A DNA stretch of 64,000 bases from Dyella dinghuensis (lineage in GTDB: Bacteria > Pseudomonadota > Gammaproteobacteria > Xanthomonadales > Rhodanobacteraceae): assembly GCF_003977615.1 (NCBI RefSeq), contig NZ_RYZR01000007.1:700302-764301 (forward strand), read 5' to 3'. The position numbers and the translations under genes are program-made. The notes beneath the pieces are model-generated. The model saw nothing but the letters and a program-made list of their open reading frames with translations, was not told the DNA's origin and ran no database searches. Positions within the stretch are counted from its first letter, which is position 1. Every line of letters begins with the position of its first letter. Shown here piece by piece: positions 19,676 through 29,774 of the stretch.

Positions 19676-20611
19676 ATGCAGGACAATCATGACAGCGAGG
19701 CCAGAGGCCGTCGCGACTTTCTCAAGTGCATGGCCTGGGCCGGCGCGGGCACCTTGTGGTTGATGAAAGGTGGCGTCTTGCACGCGCAGCCGCTGGGCGC
19801 TGGGGTTGAGGCTGGTGCGAGGGACGCAAGCTTCAGCTTTGCGCAAATCAGCGACTCGCATATCGGGTTCCACAAAGCGCCCAACATGGACGTGGGCGCG
19901 ACCTTCAAGGAAGCGCTGGCACTGGTGAAAAAGCAGAAGCCGGCGTTCGTCATGCACACCGGTGATCTGACGCATCTATCGAAACCCGAACAGTTCGACA
20001 CGCTGGCAGGCCTGGTGCAGGACGCGGGTGTCGGTCGCGTGTTCTATGTGCCGGGCGAACACGATGTGATTGGCGATAGCGGTGCGGAATTCTTTCGCCG
20101 CTTTGGCGAGCGGCAACAAGCGGGCGGCTGGTATAGCTTCGATCAAGGCGGCGTACATTTCGTTGCGCTGATCAACGTGCTAAATCTGAAAGCGGGCGGA
20201 TTGGGTTCACTCGGCACCGATCAGCTTGCATGGCTTAAGAACGATCTGGCGGGGTTATCATCCGAAACTCCCCTTGTGATTTTCGCGCACATGCCGTTGT
20301 GGTCGGTGTATCCGCAATGGGGTTGGGGTACGGACGATAGCGATGAAGCCATGTCGTATGTACGGCGCTTCGGTTCTGTCAGTGTGCTCAACGGCCACAT
20401 CCATCAGATTCAGCAAAAGGTGGAAGGCACGATCACCTTCTACACGGCGCGCTCTACGGCCTACCCGCAACCATCACCCGGAGTTGGGCCAGGACCTGGG
20501 CCGCTGCAAAGCGTTGCGCCGGATGCGTTGCATCGTTACATAGGCATTCGCGATGTGCGACATGTGCAGGGTAAAGACGCGCTCGCCGTGACCGATGAGG
20601 TGCTGTCATGA
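19676..20611 (+). CDS. Tat-exported calcineurin-like metallophosphoesterase
   Basis: 311 aa. Twin-arginine signal GRRDFLK at 11-17 followed by a short hydrophobic core, so it is predicted periplasmic. The five metallophosphoesterase motifs are present: SDSHIGFH, HTGDLTH, GEHD (GNHD variant), AHMPLW and NGHIHQ, which bind a dimetal centre. The substrate is unknown. A Pro/Gly-rich stretch (PSPGVGPGPGP) precedes the last 30 residues. Its stop overlaps the cupredoxin ATG by 4 nt, so the two are translationally coupled. Confidence 0.88.
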   Translation: MQDNHDSEARGRRDFLKCMAWAGAGTLWLMKGGVLHAQPLGAGVEAGARDASFSFAQISDSHIGFHKAPNMDVGATFKEALALVKKQKPAFVMHTGDLTHLSKPEQFDTLAGLVQDAGVGRVFYVPGEHDVIGDSGAEFFRRFGERQQAGGWYSFDQGGVHFVALINVLNLKAGGLGSLGTDQLAWLKNDLAGLSSETPLVIFAHMPLWSVYPQWGWGTDDSDEAMSYVRRFGSVSVLNGHIHQIQQKVEGTITFYTARSTAYPQPSPGVGPGPGPLQSVAPDALHRYIGIRDVRHVQGKDALAVTDEVLS

Positions 20612-20970
20612 CGGCACATCATCGACGACATGTGTGCTGGATGTGGATGGCGATGCTGATGGCTGTCATCGGCATCGCCCGGCCCGCGCGAGCAGAGGAT
20701 GCCGCCATGCTGAAAACGAAGATTTATCGCGTGGAGATCCACGGTTTTGCATTCTCGCCCAAAACATTGAGCGTGCCTGCCGGTGCCCGCGTGGTATGGG
20801 TCAACAGTGATGACGAGCCCCATGTCGTCACCAGTGCGGGCTCTCTCTTTACGTCGTCCAAAGCGCTGGACACCGGCGATTCGTTTAGCACGACGTTCCA
20901 AAAGCCGGGAACGTATGCGTATTACTGCTCGATCCACCCCATGATGGTCGGAACCATCATTGTGCAGTGA
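20608..20970 (+). CDS. Secreted plastocyanin/amicyanin-like cupredoxin
   Basis: 120 aa. Signal peptide of about 29 residues ending PARA, then a single cupredoxin domain. Type 1 copper ligands are all present: His72 (DEPH), Cys107, His110 and Met113 (C-x2-H-x2-M as in amicyanin). A periplasmic electron carrier or copper-handling protein is expected. Co-transcribed with the metallophosphoesterase and under the divergent ECF promoter, so copper or redox stress is a reasonable inducer to test. Its 3' end overlaps the convergent dioxygenase gene by 14 nt. Confidence 0.9.
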   Translation: MTAHHRRHVCWMWMAMLMAVIGIARPARAEDAAMLKTKIYRVEIHGFAFSPKTLSVPAGARVVWVNSDDEPHVVTSAGSLFTSSKALDTGDSFSTTFQKPGTYAYYCSIHPMMVGTIIVQ

Positions 20971-21766
20971 CAGCGGCTTTCGCGGTGTCGAATCGGTAGA
21001 TATCCATGGCAAGGAAGCCAAGGTCGACACCTGCATCGATGCGTTGCGCCTTGAACGCTTCGCCTGCTGCGCCCAGTGCGACATAAAGCGGAAGGAAGTG
21101 CTCATCGGTGGGATGCGCACGTTCCGCAAAGGGCGCCTGGCGACGGTAATCAAGCAATGCACTCACGTCGCCGTCTGTCATTTTCTGTTCGATCCAGTTG
21201 ATGAACGGGCGCACGTAAGGTGCCTCGCGTTCGTCGCTGTAACCGGCACGAAAATCGTGGAGGTTATGCGTGATGCTGCCGGAACCGATGACAAGGACGC
21301 CTTGCTCGCGCAGAGGCGCGAGCGCTTCGCCAATCGCGTAGTGGTGCGCGGGACCTAGTTGAGGCTGGATGGACAGCGGCACGACCGGGACGTCGGCGTG
21401 CGGATAGAGCAGGCGCAACGGTACCCATGCGCCGTGGTCGAGACCATGCGCGGCATCGAGCGTCGGTGCGAGTCCGGCACGATCAAGTAAATCCATCACC
21501 TGCGCAGCAACAGCCGGTGCTCCGGGTGCCGGATAGCGAATGTCGAACAACTCACGCGGAAAACCGTAAAAGTCGTGAATGGTTTCCGGATGTGCGGCGC
21601 CGCCCACTGTGGGCGAATGCGCGAGCCAATGCGCCGTGGCAATGACGATAGCCTTGGGCTTGGGCAATGCCGAAGCGAGCGCAGTCAAACGCTCGCCGAC
21701 CTTTCCCGGATGCAGGGCAGTCATCGGCGAACCGTGCGAGATGTACAGGCTGGGCAGTGCGTTCAT
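20957..21766 (-). CDS. LigB/DODA-type extradiol ring-cleavage dioxygenase
   Basis: 269 aa from ATG 21766, which begins the family-typical NALPSLYISHGSPM. His11 in the first motif, His in HGLDHGAWVPLRLLYP and the HNLHDF motif are the non-haem iron or zinc ligands of the DODA/YgiD class. Relatives cleave catechols such as DOPA; the true substrate is not deducible. A 10-residue longer frame exists from 21796 but has no ribosome site. Confidence 0.88.
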   Translation of the reverse strand: MNALPSLYISHGSPMTALHPGKVGERLTALASALPKPKAIVIATAHWLAHSPTVGGAAHPETIHDFYGFPRELFDIRYPAPGAPAVAAQVMDLLDRAGLAPTLDAAHGLDHGAWVPLRLLYPHADVPVVPLSIQPQLGPAHHYAIGEALAPLREQGVLVIGSGSITHNLHDFRAGYSDEREAPYVRPFINWIEQKMTDGDVSALLDYRRQAPFAERAHPTDEHFLPLYVALGAAGEAFKAQRIDAGVDLGFLAMDIYRFDTAKAAVTAQ

Positions 21767-21873
21767 GGCGCTCAAGGGCTCGTTCAGATAACCCATAAGT
21801 ATGGGCTGACCGAGCCATTTTCAGCGACAGACGCCAGGAAACGCACTGTTGCGTTGTTTGAACGATCGACGCC

Positions 21874-23766
21874 CTACTTGCGGCGTGGTGGCTTGCCGCC
21901 GCCGGGCTTACCGCCGCCATGTCCATGCGGGCGCGGCTTTCCGCCACCGTAACCACCACGCGCGTGTGGTGGCTTGTGGTCGCCATGCTTGCGCGGCGGA
22001 TGCTCGCCGGCATCGGCTTCTTTGCCATCCCACTCGCTGATGCGCAGGGTCTGTTGATTCACCCACACCTTTTTCAGGTGCTCGAAGACCTCACCTGGCA
22101 TGCCGTCGGGCAGATCGATCAGGCTGTAATCGCCGCGAATGCTCAGGCGGCCGATGAATTGGCTCTCCAAACCCGCTTCATTGGCGATGGCGCCGATGAT
22201 GTTGCCGGGCTTCACCCCGTGTTCGTGGCCCACTTCGATGCGATACGTGCGTTTGCCCGCTTCGGTGGCATGCGGACGAACCTGACGCGGTGAAAAATCG
22301 CGCGACTCATCGCCGCGATGGCGCGGTTCGCGTGCTGGACGGCGTCCATCGCCATCTTTTACATGCTTCGGTTGCGTATCGCGCTCACGCGTATGTTCGC
22401 GTTCCCGCTCGCGTTCGCGCTTGGCAGGCGGCTCAAGCAACAACGGACGGTCGCCTTGCGCAATACGCGCCAGTGCGGCGGCAATCTCGACAGCGGGAAT
22501 GTCGTGCTCCTGCTCGAACTGTTCGATCAACTGCTGGAACTGTTCGAGGCCACCCACTGCGAGCGTGTCCTTGATGTTCTGCTTGAAGCGTTCGATGCGG
22601 CGATCGTTGACGGCCTCGACCGTCGGCAGCTTCATTTCCTCGATCGGCTGGCGCGTGGCGCGTTCGATAGCGCGCAACATACCTTTCTCGCGCGGCGTAA
22701 CGAAAAGAATAGCGTCGCCATTGCGGCCCGCACGGCCCGTACGTCCGATACGGTGCACGTAGCTTTCAGTGTCGTACGGAATATCGTAGTTCAGCACATG
22801 GCTGATGCGTTCCACATCTAATCCGCGTGCCGCAACGTCTGTAGCGACGAGAATGTCGAGCTTGCCATCTTTCAATTGCTGGATAACACGTTCGCGCTGT
22901 GCCTGCGCGATGTCGCCATTGATGGCGGCAGCAGCGAGTCCGCGCGCTTGCAGTTTTTCAGCGAGTTCTTCCGTTGCCTGCTTCGTACGCGCGAAGATGA
23001 TCATCGCGTCGAACGGTTCGGCTTCAAGAATGCGTGTCATCGCATCGAGCTTGTGCATGCCGCTGACCCACCAGTAGCGCTGGCGGATGTTGGCAGCAGT
23101 GGTGGTCGCCGCCTTGATGGTGACTTCCACGGGATCTTTCAGATGTCGCTGCGCAATCTTGCGGATCGGTGGTGGCATCGTGGCAGAGAACAGCGCAACC
23201 TGACGTTCCGGCGGCGTGGCTTGCAGCACTTTTTCCACGTCATCGATAAAGCCCATGCGCAACATTTCATCGGCCTCGTCCAGCACCATGAAACGTAGCT
23301 CGGACAGATCGAGTGTCTTGCGATCAAGATGATCGATCACGCGTCCCGGTGTGCCGACGACGACGTGCACGCCTCGACGCAGCGCATGCAGCTGCGGACC
23401 GTAACTCTGGCCGCCGTAGATCGGCAGAACTTGAAAACCTGGAATGTGCGTCGCGTACCGCTGAAATGCTTCGGCCACCTGGATGGCCAATTCGCGCGTC
23501 GGCGTCAGCACGAGTGCCTGCGGTTTGCCGACGCGCATTTCGATGCGGGAAAGAATGGGCAGCGCGAAGGCAGCGGTCTTGCCGGTACCGGTTTGCGCCT
23601 GGCCCAACACGTCGCGACCTTGGAGCAGCGATGGAATCGTCGCGGCCTGGATCGGCGAGGGGGCTTCGTAACCTACGTCCGCCAGTACACGCAGCACCTC
23701 CGGCTTGAGTTCAAGCGCAGAGAAGCCAGCGGATGCTGGGACGGAGTCGGAAGAGGGGGAGGACAT
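21874..23766 (-). CDS. deaD: DEAD-box ATP-dependent RNA helicase DeaD/CsdA
   Basis: 630 aa. Helicase core with Q motif (FSALELKPEVL), Walker [21 protein letters not shown] and the [11 protein letters not shown] motif VI. After it come a highly charged Arg/Glu/His linker (about 430-500), a DbpA-type RNA-binding domain (RTYRIEVGHEHGVKPGNIIG onward) and a Gly/Lys/His/Pro-rich basic tail. DeaD assists ribosome assembly and mRNA unfolding at low temperature. Start ATG 23766 preceded by GAGG; a longer frame to 23799 is unlikely. Confidence 0.93.
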   Translation of the reverse strand: MSSPSSDSVPASAGFSALELKPEVLRVLADVGYEAPSPIQAATIPSLLQGRDVLGQAQTGTGKTAAFALPILSRIEMRVGKPQALVLTPTRELAIQVAEAFQRYATHIPGFQVLPIYGGQSYGPQLHALRRGVHVVVGTPGRVIDHLDRKTLDLSELRFMVLDEADEMLRMGFIDDVEKVLQATPPERQVALFSATMPPPIRKIAQRHLKDPVEVTIKAATTTAANIRQRYWWVSGMHKLDAMTRILEAEPFDAMIIFARTKQATEELAEKLQARGLAAAAINGDIAQAQRERVIQQLKDGKLDILVATDVAARGLDVERISHVLNYDIPYDTESYVHRIGRTGRAGRNGDAILFVTPREKGMLRAIERATRQPIEEMKLPTVEAVNDRRIERFKQNIKDTLAVGGLEQFQQLIEQFEQEHDIPAVEIAAALARIAQGDRPLLLEPPAKREREREREHTRERDTQPKHVKDGDGRRPAREPRHRGDESRDFSPRQVRPHATEAGKRTYRIEVGHEHGVKPGNIIGAIANEAGLESQFIGRLSIRGDYSLIDLPDGMPGEVFEHLKKVWVNQQTLRISEWDGKEADAGEHPPRKHGDHKPPHARGGYGGGKPRPHGHGGGKPGGGKPPRRK

Positions 23767-23887
23767 GGGGAAACCTCGACGTGGCATGCACGAGGGCATG
23801 CGGGAGAATGGTGTCTATTGTAACAGCCCACAGCGGCTGTACCTTTCGACAGGATGTTATTAATTGGCTGGATTATCTGGAGCTAGC

Positions 23888-24637
23888 ATGCAAAACCGCT
23901 TGAAAGACCGTGTGGCGTTGGTGACGGGCGCATCCTCGGGCATTGGGGAAGCCACGGCGCTGGCGCTTGCCGATCAGGGCGCCAAGGTGGCGATTGCCGC
24001 GCGCCGCAAAGACCGGCTCGACGATCTGGCTAAAAAGCTCGCCGAAAAGGGTGCAGAGCCCCTGGTGCTGGTGGCGGACCTGTCGCATGAAGCGGAGGCG
24101 CAACGCATCGTGAAGGAAACGGAAGCGCGTTATGGCCGTCTGGACATCCTCATCAACAACGCTGGCGTGATGTATCTGGAACCGATTGCCGAAGCGGATC
24201 TGGGTCGTTGGCGCAGGATGCTCGAATTGAATGTGCTGAGCTTGATTGCTTCGACGCAGGCCGCGCTGGCGGGCATGCGCGAACGGCGCGACGGACACAT
24301 CGTGAACATCTCGTCGGTGGCAGGGCGCGTCGCCAATCCCAACTCGGCGGCTTATGCGGCGACGAAATTCGGTGTAGTGGGTTTTTCCGAAGCGTTGCGC
24401 CGTGAGGTGTTCAAGGACAACATCCGCGTGAGTGTGATCGAGCCGGGCATGGTGGATACCGAATTGCGCGATCACGTCAGTCACGAAACGACGAAGAAAG
24501 CCGTGGATGCGCTCGCTGGCGGAATGCGCCAATTGCAGTCTCAGGATATTGCCGACACGATCCTTTTCTGTGTGACGCGGCCCGACTACGTATGCATCAA
24601 CGAAGTGTTGCTTCGGCCGACGGATCAGGAGCGGTGA
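23888..24637 (+). CDS. SDR-family NAD(P)-dependent oxidoreductase
   Basis: 249 aa. Classical short-chain dehydrogenase: TGASSGIG cofactor loop at 14-21, NNAG, catalytic Ser in NISSVAGR and Y-x-x-x-K in SAAYAATKFG. Resembles the YdfG/NADP-dependent 3-hydroxy acid dehydrogenase group, but the substrate is not certain. GGAG lies 5 nt upstream of ATG 23888; an in-frame TTG at 23864 is less likely. Divergent from deaD. Confidence 0.88.
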   Translation: MQNRLKDRVALVTGASSGIGEATALALADQGAKVAIAARRKDRLDDLAKKLAEKGAEPLVLVADLSHEAEAQRIVKETEARYGRLDILINNAGVMYLEPIAEADLGRWRRMLELNVLSLIASTQAALAGMRERRDGHIVNISSVAGRVANPNSAAYAATKFGVVGFSEALRREVFKDNIRVSVIEPGMVDTELRDHVSHETTKKAVDALAGGMRQLQSQDIADTILFCVTRPDYVCINEVLLRPTDQER

Positions 24638-24695
24638 GCTTTGCGACATATAAGCCTGTAATGGCCCCTGCTTTTGTCTGGATATAGGGGTAAAT

Positions 24696-25250
24696 GTGAG
24701 CGTTTTCCCCATTTTGCGTACACCACGCACCGTCATTCGGTTGCCTGAAGAGAACGACGCGCCGAAGCTTCTTCGATACCGCGTGGAAAACCAGCTTCAT
24801 CTTGGTCCCTGGGAGCCGTTACGCGAGCCGGTTTACTACACGCTGGATCACTGCATTACATCGATTGCGGAAGGTCGCGAGAATGTGCGGCTTGATCGCG
24901 GTTATCCGTTGCTCGTGTTCGACCGTGACGAGCACATGCTGTTGGCGACTTTCACCTTCGCCAACATCGTGCGCGGTGCTTTTCAAGCCTGTCATCTTGG
25001 CTATGGTGTCGCTGCGCACATGCAAGGACAGGGTTTGATGCAGGAGGTCCTTCGCGCCGGTATCGATTGGGCATTCGACGAATTGGATCTGCATCGCGTG
25101 ATGGCGAACTATCTGCCGCGCAATGAACGCAGCGCAAAGTTACTCGCGCTGCTTGGTTTTGTGCGGGAAGGTTACGCGAAGCAATATCTGAACATTGCGG
25201 GAGTGTGGGAGGACCACATACTTACCGCACGTGTTCGGCCGGATGGTTGA
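24696..25250 (+). CDS. rimJ: Ribosomal-protein-alanine acetyltransferase RimJ-like
   Basis: 184 aa from a GTG start. The region HRVMANYLPRNERSAKLLALLGFVREGYAKQYLNIAGVWEDH closely follows the E. coli RimJ pattern (R-x-MANY-x-P-x-N, E-G-Y-A-K-x-Y-L). RimJ acetylates the N-terminus of ribosomal protein S5. GNAT fold with the acetyl-CoA loop at HMQGQGLMQEVL. Followed by an inverted-repeat element. Confidence 0.82.
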   Translation: MSVFPILRTPRTVIRLPEENDAPKLLRYRVENQLHLGPWEPLREPVYYTLDHCITSIAEGRENVRLDRGYPLLVFDRDEHMLLATFTFANIVRGAFQACHLGYGVAAHMQGQGLMQEVLRAGIDWAFDELDLHRVMANYLPRNERSAKLLALLGFVREGYAKQYLNIAGVWEDHILTARVRPDG

Positions 25251-25293
25251 ACACTGACGAGGCGCCCAGTTTTACTTCGCCGTCCCCGATTTA

Positions 25294-25425
25294 CCTCACC
25301 GTCATTCCGGCGCAGGCCGGAATCCAGTGGCGACGCAGAGCAAAAGCACCAGACCAAAAACGTTCTGAGTGCTTTGCACGGCTTATTTTTACTGGATTCC
25401 GGCCTGCGCCGGAATGACAGTGAGG
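25294..25425. repeat. Palindromic intergenic element with 35-nt inverted arms
   Basis: Left arm 25294-25328 and right arm 25391-25425 are reverse complements over 35 nt with one mismatch. The inner 28 nt (25301-25328 versus 25391-25418) are perfect, with the core TTCCGGCGCAGGCCGGAA. The 62-nt centre is unrelated to that of the sister element at 53303-53404. Looks like a small non-coding MITE/REP-type repeat; convergent transcripts of rimJ and rhlE both run into it. Confidence 0.85.
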
Positions 25426-25447
25426 GGGTTGAGCGCTTGAGGAGGGC

Positions 25448-26770
<1,323 letters not shown>

Positions 26771-26955
26771 GATGTACTCCAGTGTGCAACCCGGAGCTCA
26801 TGTACAGAACCGCGTCGCCGTTTCAAAAATTCTAAGGAACCATTCGCAGCAAAATGGCGATATGGAGTTCCGCAGTATACACGATTCGGGCCCGCACGGT
26901 CGGCGCTGGCTGAACAACGTGCTAGCCTCCTGCGGTCGCAAACCGGGAGCCCTCC

Positions 26956-28176
26956 ATGTCAGCCCTGTCCGCCCTGCGCGAATTGAACCATGAGCAGCGC
27001 CACACCGTGCTGGCGAGCTTTCTAGGCTGGACGCTCGATGCGTTCGACTATTTCCTCTTCACATTCGTGATTGTGGCGATATCGAAGGAATTTCACGCCG
27101 ACCGTACCGATGTGACGTTGGGTGTCTTGCTCACGCTCGCGGCGCGTCCCATTGGTGCGCTGATTTTCGGCCGTCTCGCCGATCGCTACGGTCGCCGTCC
27201 CGTGTTGATGATCGACGTGATCCTGTTCTCGGTGTTCGAACTCGCCACTGCGTTCGCACCGTCGCTGACGATGCTGTTGATCATGCGTTTCATGTTCGGT
27301 GTTGCGATGGGTGGTGAATGGGGCATTGGTGCATCGCTGGCGATGGAAACCATTCCGCCAAAATCGCGCGGTCTTGTCTCAGGGTTACTGCAAAGCGGCT
27401 ATCCGTGCGGTTTTTTCCTAGGCGCGCTGGTGAATTGGTTGCTGGTCGATCACATCGGCTGGCGTGGTTTGTTTGTCGTCGGCGCGATACCCGCATTGTT
27501 GGTGCTCTACATTCGGCGCAAAGTGCCGGAATCTCCTGCGTGGGAAGCGACACAAACGCAGCACGGTCGCCGCAGCTTGCTTGATGCTATGCGCGGGCAT
27601 TGGAAGCTGGCGATTTATCTGATGTGCCTGATGGCTGCGTTCAACATGTTTAGTCATGGTTCGCAGGACATGTATCACACGTTCGAAGAAGTGAATCTGC
27701 ATTTGCCGACCGGATCGGGTGCGGCTTTTATGCTTGTTGCGTTGCTTAATCTTGGTGCACTCGTCGGCGGAATTTTTTTCGGAGCGTGGTCGGAACGTAT
27801 CGGTCGTCGCCGGGCGATGATCATCGCTGCATTGCTCGCCATTCCAGTAGTGCCGCTATGGACCTATGGCGGATCTTTCCTCTTACTTGGTTTGGGTGCA
27901 TTCCTGATTCAAGTGATGGTGCAGGGCGCATGGGGCGTTGTGCCTTCGCATCTCAATGAGCTTTCTCCGGATGCCGTGCGTGGCACATTGCCAGGCTTCG
28001 CCTATCAGATGGGCAATTTGCTCGCTGCGGGCACTGCTACGGCGCAGTCATGGCTGGCTGCCCAAGGGTGGGGTCTGCCTTTGGTGATGTCCGTTTGGAT
28101 TGCATGCGTGGCCTTGCTGCTGGCGTTGCTGGTCTGGCTTGGGCCGGAGGCACGCGGCGTGCGATTTGGGGAGTAA
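26956..28176 (+). CDS. MFS transporter, sialate/lactate-proton symporter-like
   Basis: 406 aa with 12 predicted membrane helices. The MFS signature GRLADRYGRRPVLM follows helix 2 and SERIGRRRAMI follows helix 8. The N-terminal LGWTLDAFDYFLF and MGGEWGIGASLAMETIPPKSRG are characteristic of the SHS/aromatic-acid symporter group, which carries carboxylates. Substrate not determinable. GGGAG precedes the ATG. The next GNAT gene is co-oriented. Confidence 0.85.
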   Translation: MSALSALRELNHEQRHTVLASFLGWTLDAFDYFLFTFVIVAISKEFHADRTDVTLGVLLTLAARPIGALIFGRLADRYGRRPVLMIDVILFSVFELATAFAPSLTMLLIMRFMFGVAMGGEWGIGASLAMETIPPKSRGLVSGLLQSGYPCGFFLGALVNWLLVDHIGWRGLFVVGAIPALLVLYIRRKVPESPAWEATQTQHGRRSLLDAMRGHWKLAIYLMCLMAAFNMFSHGSQDMYHTFEEVNLHLPTGSGAAFMLVALLNLGALVGGIFFGAWSERIGRRRAMIIAALLAIPVVPLWTYGGSFLLLGLGAFLIQVMVQGAWGVVPSHLNELSPDAVRGTLPGFAYQMGNLLAAGTATAQSWLAAQGWGLPLVMSVWIACVALLLALLVWLGPEARGVRFGE

Positions 28177-28209
28177 GTGGAGTTGAGCAGGGTCAAGGAG
28201 GCATGTGGC

Positions 28210-28704
28210 ATGTACGACATCACGCTTGCGACCGTCGCCGATGTCGACGATATCAGCGAGCTCTTGCAGGCCAACGCCCCCTCGCAGGGTGGTTCGTTGA
28301 CGGGAGAGTTTCCGCCTGAAACCGTGGCGCGCATGGTGTCGGGCGGTATGCCGGTCATCGTGGCACGGCGAGAGCAGCGGCTGGTCGGAGTGTTGTTCTC
28401 GGCTGCCAAGGACAATGCGGCAGCTCCTCTCTCGGTGAAAGCCATGTGGGTGGCGTGGCCGGGTGCGCTCTCTGCCTATGTTTATGGACCGGTTTGTATT
28501 GCCGACTCCGAGCGTGGCCATGGTTTGTTGCCGCGGTTGTACGAGGCATTGAGCGCGCGGTGCCACGGTCGCGAAGCAGTGCTTTTTATCCGGCGCGACA
28601 ACCTTCCATCACTTCGCGCCCACGAGCGCCTGGGTATGCGCGAAGTGGCGGGATTCACCTTGGAAGGCTTCGAATACGCCGTTTATAGCGACGGCGGTCA
28701 TTAG
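28210..28704 (+). CDS. GNAT-family N-acetyltransferase
   Basis: 164 aa. Start chosen at ATG 28210, which has AAGGAGG with 8-nt spacing; an in-frame GTG at 28177 directly after the MFS stop is an alternative. GNAT features: ITLATVADVDDISELL N-terminus, YVYGPVCIADSERGHGLLPRLYEAL (acetyl-CoA loop R-G-x-G) and ERLGMREVAGF. Substrate unknown. Confidence 0.82.
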   Translation: MYDITLATVADVDDISELLQANAPSQGGSLTGEFPPETVARMVSGGMPVIVARREQRLVGVLFSAAKDNAAAPLSVKAMWVAWPGALSAYVYGPVCIADSERGHGLLPRLYEALSARCHGREAVLFIRRDNLPSLRAHERLGMREVAGFTLEGFEYAVYSDGGH

Positions 28705-28774
28705 CAGGCTGTTTTACCGGTAAAAGGGCTGTCACAGGTAGAATAGGGCCTTTACTCAACCCGAGAGACAGGTA

Positions 28775-29260
28775 ATGAAGGCTGGCAAGGACAAGGTCAT
28801 CGCGTTCCACTACACGCTTACCGTGGACGGCGAGAAGGTTGAAAGCTCGCATGAAGGCGGGCAGCCGTTGTGGATTCTGCTTGGCCATGGCCAGCTGATT
28901 CCCGGTCTGGAAAAGGCGCTGGAAGATCACGGCGCGGGCGACTCGCTGCAGGTGGAAATTGCCCCTGCCGACGGTTACGGCGAGCGCCAGGAAGGCCAGA
29001 TCCAGCGCGTGCCGAAGAAGTATTTCCAGCAGGGTAATCGTCTGAAACCGGGCATGGTGACGGTGCTGTCGCTCAAGCAGGGCGGTCAGCGCGCCGTGAC
29101 GGTGCACAAAGTCGGTATGAGCACAGTCGATGTGGACATGAATCATCCGATGGCCGGCAAGACGCTCAACTTCGATGTGGCGATCCAGGAAGTGCGTGAC
29201 GCGACCGAAGAAGAAATCCAGCACGGCCATGCGCATCCGCCGGGTGCAGAAGCGCACTGA
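28775..29260 (+). CDS. slyD: FKBP-type peptidyl-prolyl isomerase SlyD
   Basis: 161 aa. FKBP domain with an inserted IF chaperone flap between about residues 70 and 130. Conserved VIAFHYTLTVDGE, PLWILLGHGQLIPGLEKAL and HPMAGKTLNFDVAI. Catalyses proline isomerisation and acts as a chaperone; E. coli SlyD also binds nickel through a long His/Cys tail. Here the tail is short (HGHAHPPGAEAH) and lacks Cys, so metal storage capacity is probably reduced. A perfect palindrome TTTTACCGGTAAAA lies at 28712-28725, upstream. Confidence 0.93.
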   Translation: MKAGKDKVIAFHYTLTVDGEKVESSHEGGQPLWILLGHGQLIPGLEKALEDHGAGDSLQVEIAPADGYGERQEGQIQRVPKKYFQQGNRLKPGMVTVLSLKQGGQRAVTVHKVGMSTVDVDMNHPMAGKTLNFDVAIQEVRDATEEEIQHGHAHPPGAEAH

Positions 29261-29284
29261 TTGCGTAACGTACAAGCATAAAAA

Positions 29285-29312
29285 AACAACGGCGCCGAAA
29301 GGCGCCGTTGTT
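29285..29312 (-). terminator. Intrinsic terminator for ohr (possibly bidirectional)
   Basis: Perfect 12-bp stem AACAACGGCGCC / GGCGCCGTTGTT with a GAAA loop. On the minus strand it is followed by a run of six T, so it terminates ohr. On the plus strand it sits 24 nt after slyD with only a short T tract. Confidence 0.88.
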
Positions 29313-29332
29313 GTCTGAGTTTCCAGGCAAGA

Positions 29333-29764
29333 TCAAACCAGGCTGATCTGCACGTCGACATTGCCGCGCGTCGCATGCGAATACGGGCAGATATCGCGAT
29401 GCGCCGTATCGACCAGTTCTTGCGCAACAGCGCGGTCGATGCCGGGGAGGCTGACGTCGAGCTTCACGGCAATACCGAAACCGGTGGGTTCGCGCGGGCC
29501 GATACCGACATGCGCCGTGACGGATGCATCTTTCAGCGCAACCTTCTTCTCGCGCGCAACATAACGCACTGCACCTTCAAAGCACGCGGCATAACCTGCG
29601 GCGAACAGCTGCTCCGGATTGCTGCCGGCACCGCCCGGGCCGCCCAGTTCCTTCGGAACCTTCAGATCGAAATCCAGCACGCCATCGCTGCTATGGATGT
29701 GACCTTCGCGGCCGCCCTTGGCGGTGGCTGTAGCGGTGTAGAGAACTTTGGTCGGATTGCTCAT
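29333..29764 (-). CDS. ohr: Organic hydroperoxide resistance protein Ohr
   Basis: 143 aa from ATG 29764. Thiol peroxidase of the OsmC/Ohr fold that reduces fatty-acid and other organic hydroperoxides. Both catalytic Cys are present: Cys61 in AACFEGA and Cys126 in DICPYSHATRGN. The Ohr-type N-terminus (VLYTATATAKGGREG) separates it from OsmC. Ten nucleotides downstream of ohrR in the same operon. Confidence 0.95.
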   Translation of the reverse strand: MSNPTKVLYTATATAKGGREGHIHSSDGVLDFDLKVPKELGGPGGAGSNPEQLFAAGYAACFEGAVRYVAREKKVALKDASVTAHVGIGPREPTGFGIAVKLDVSLPGIDRAVAQELVDTAHRDICPYSHATRGNVDVQISLV

Positions 29765-29774
29765 GGTCGTCGTC

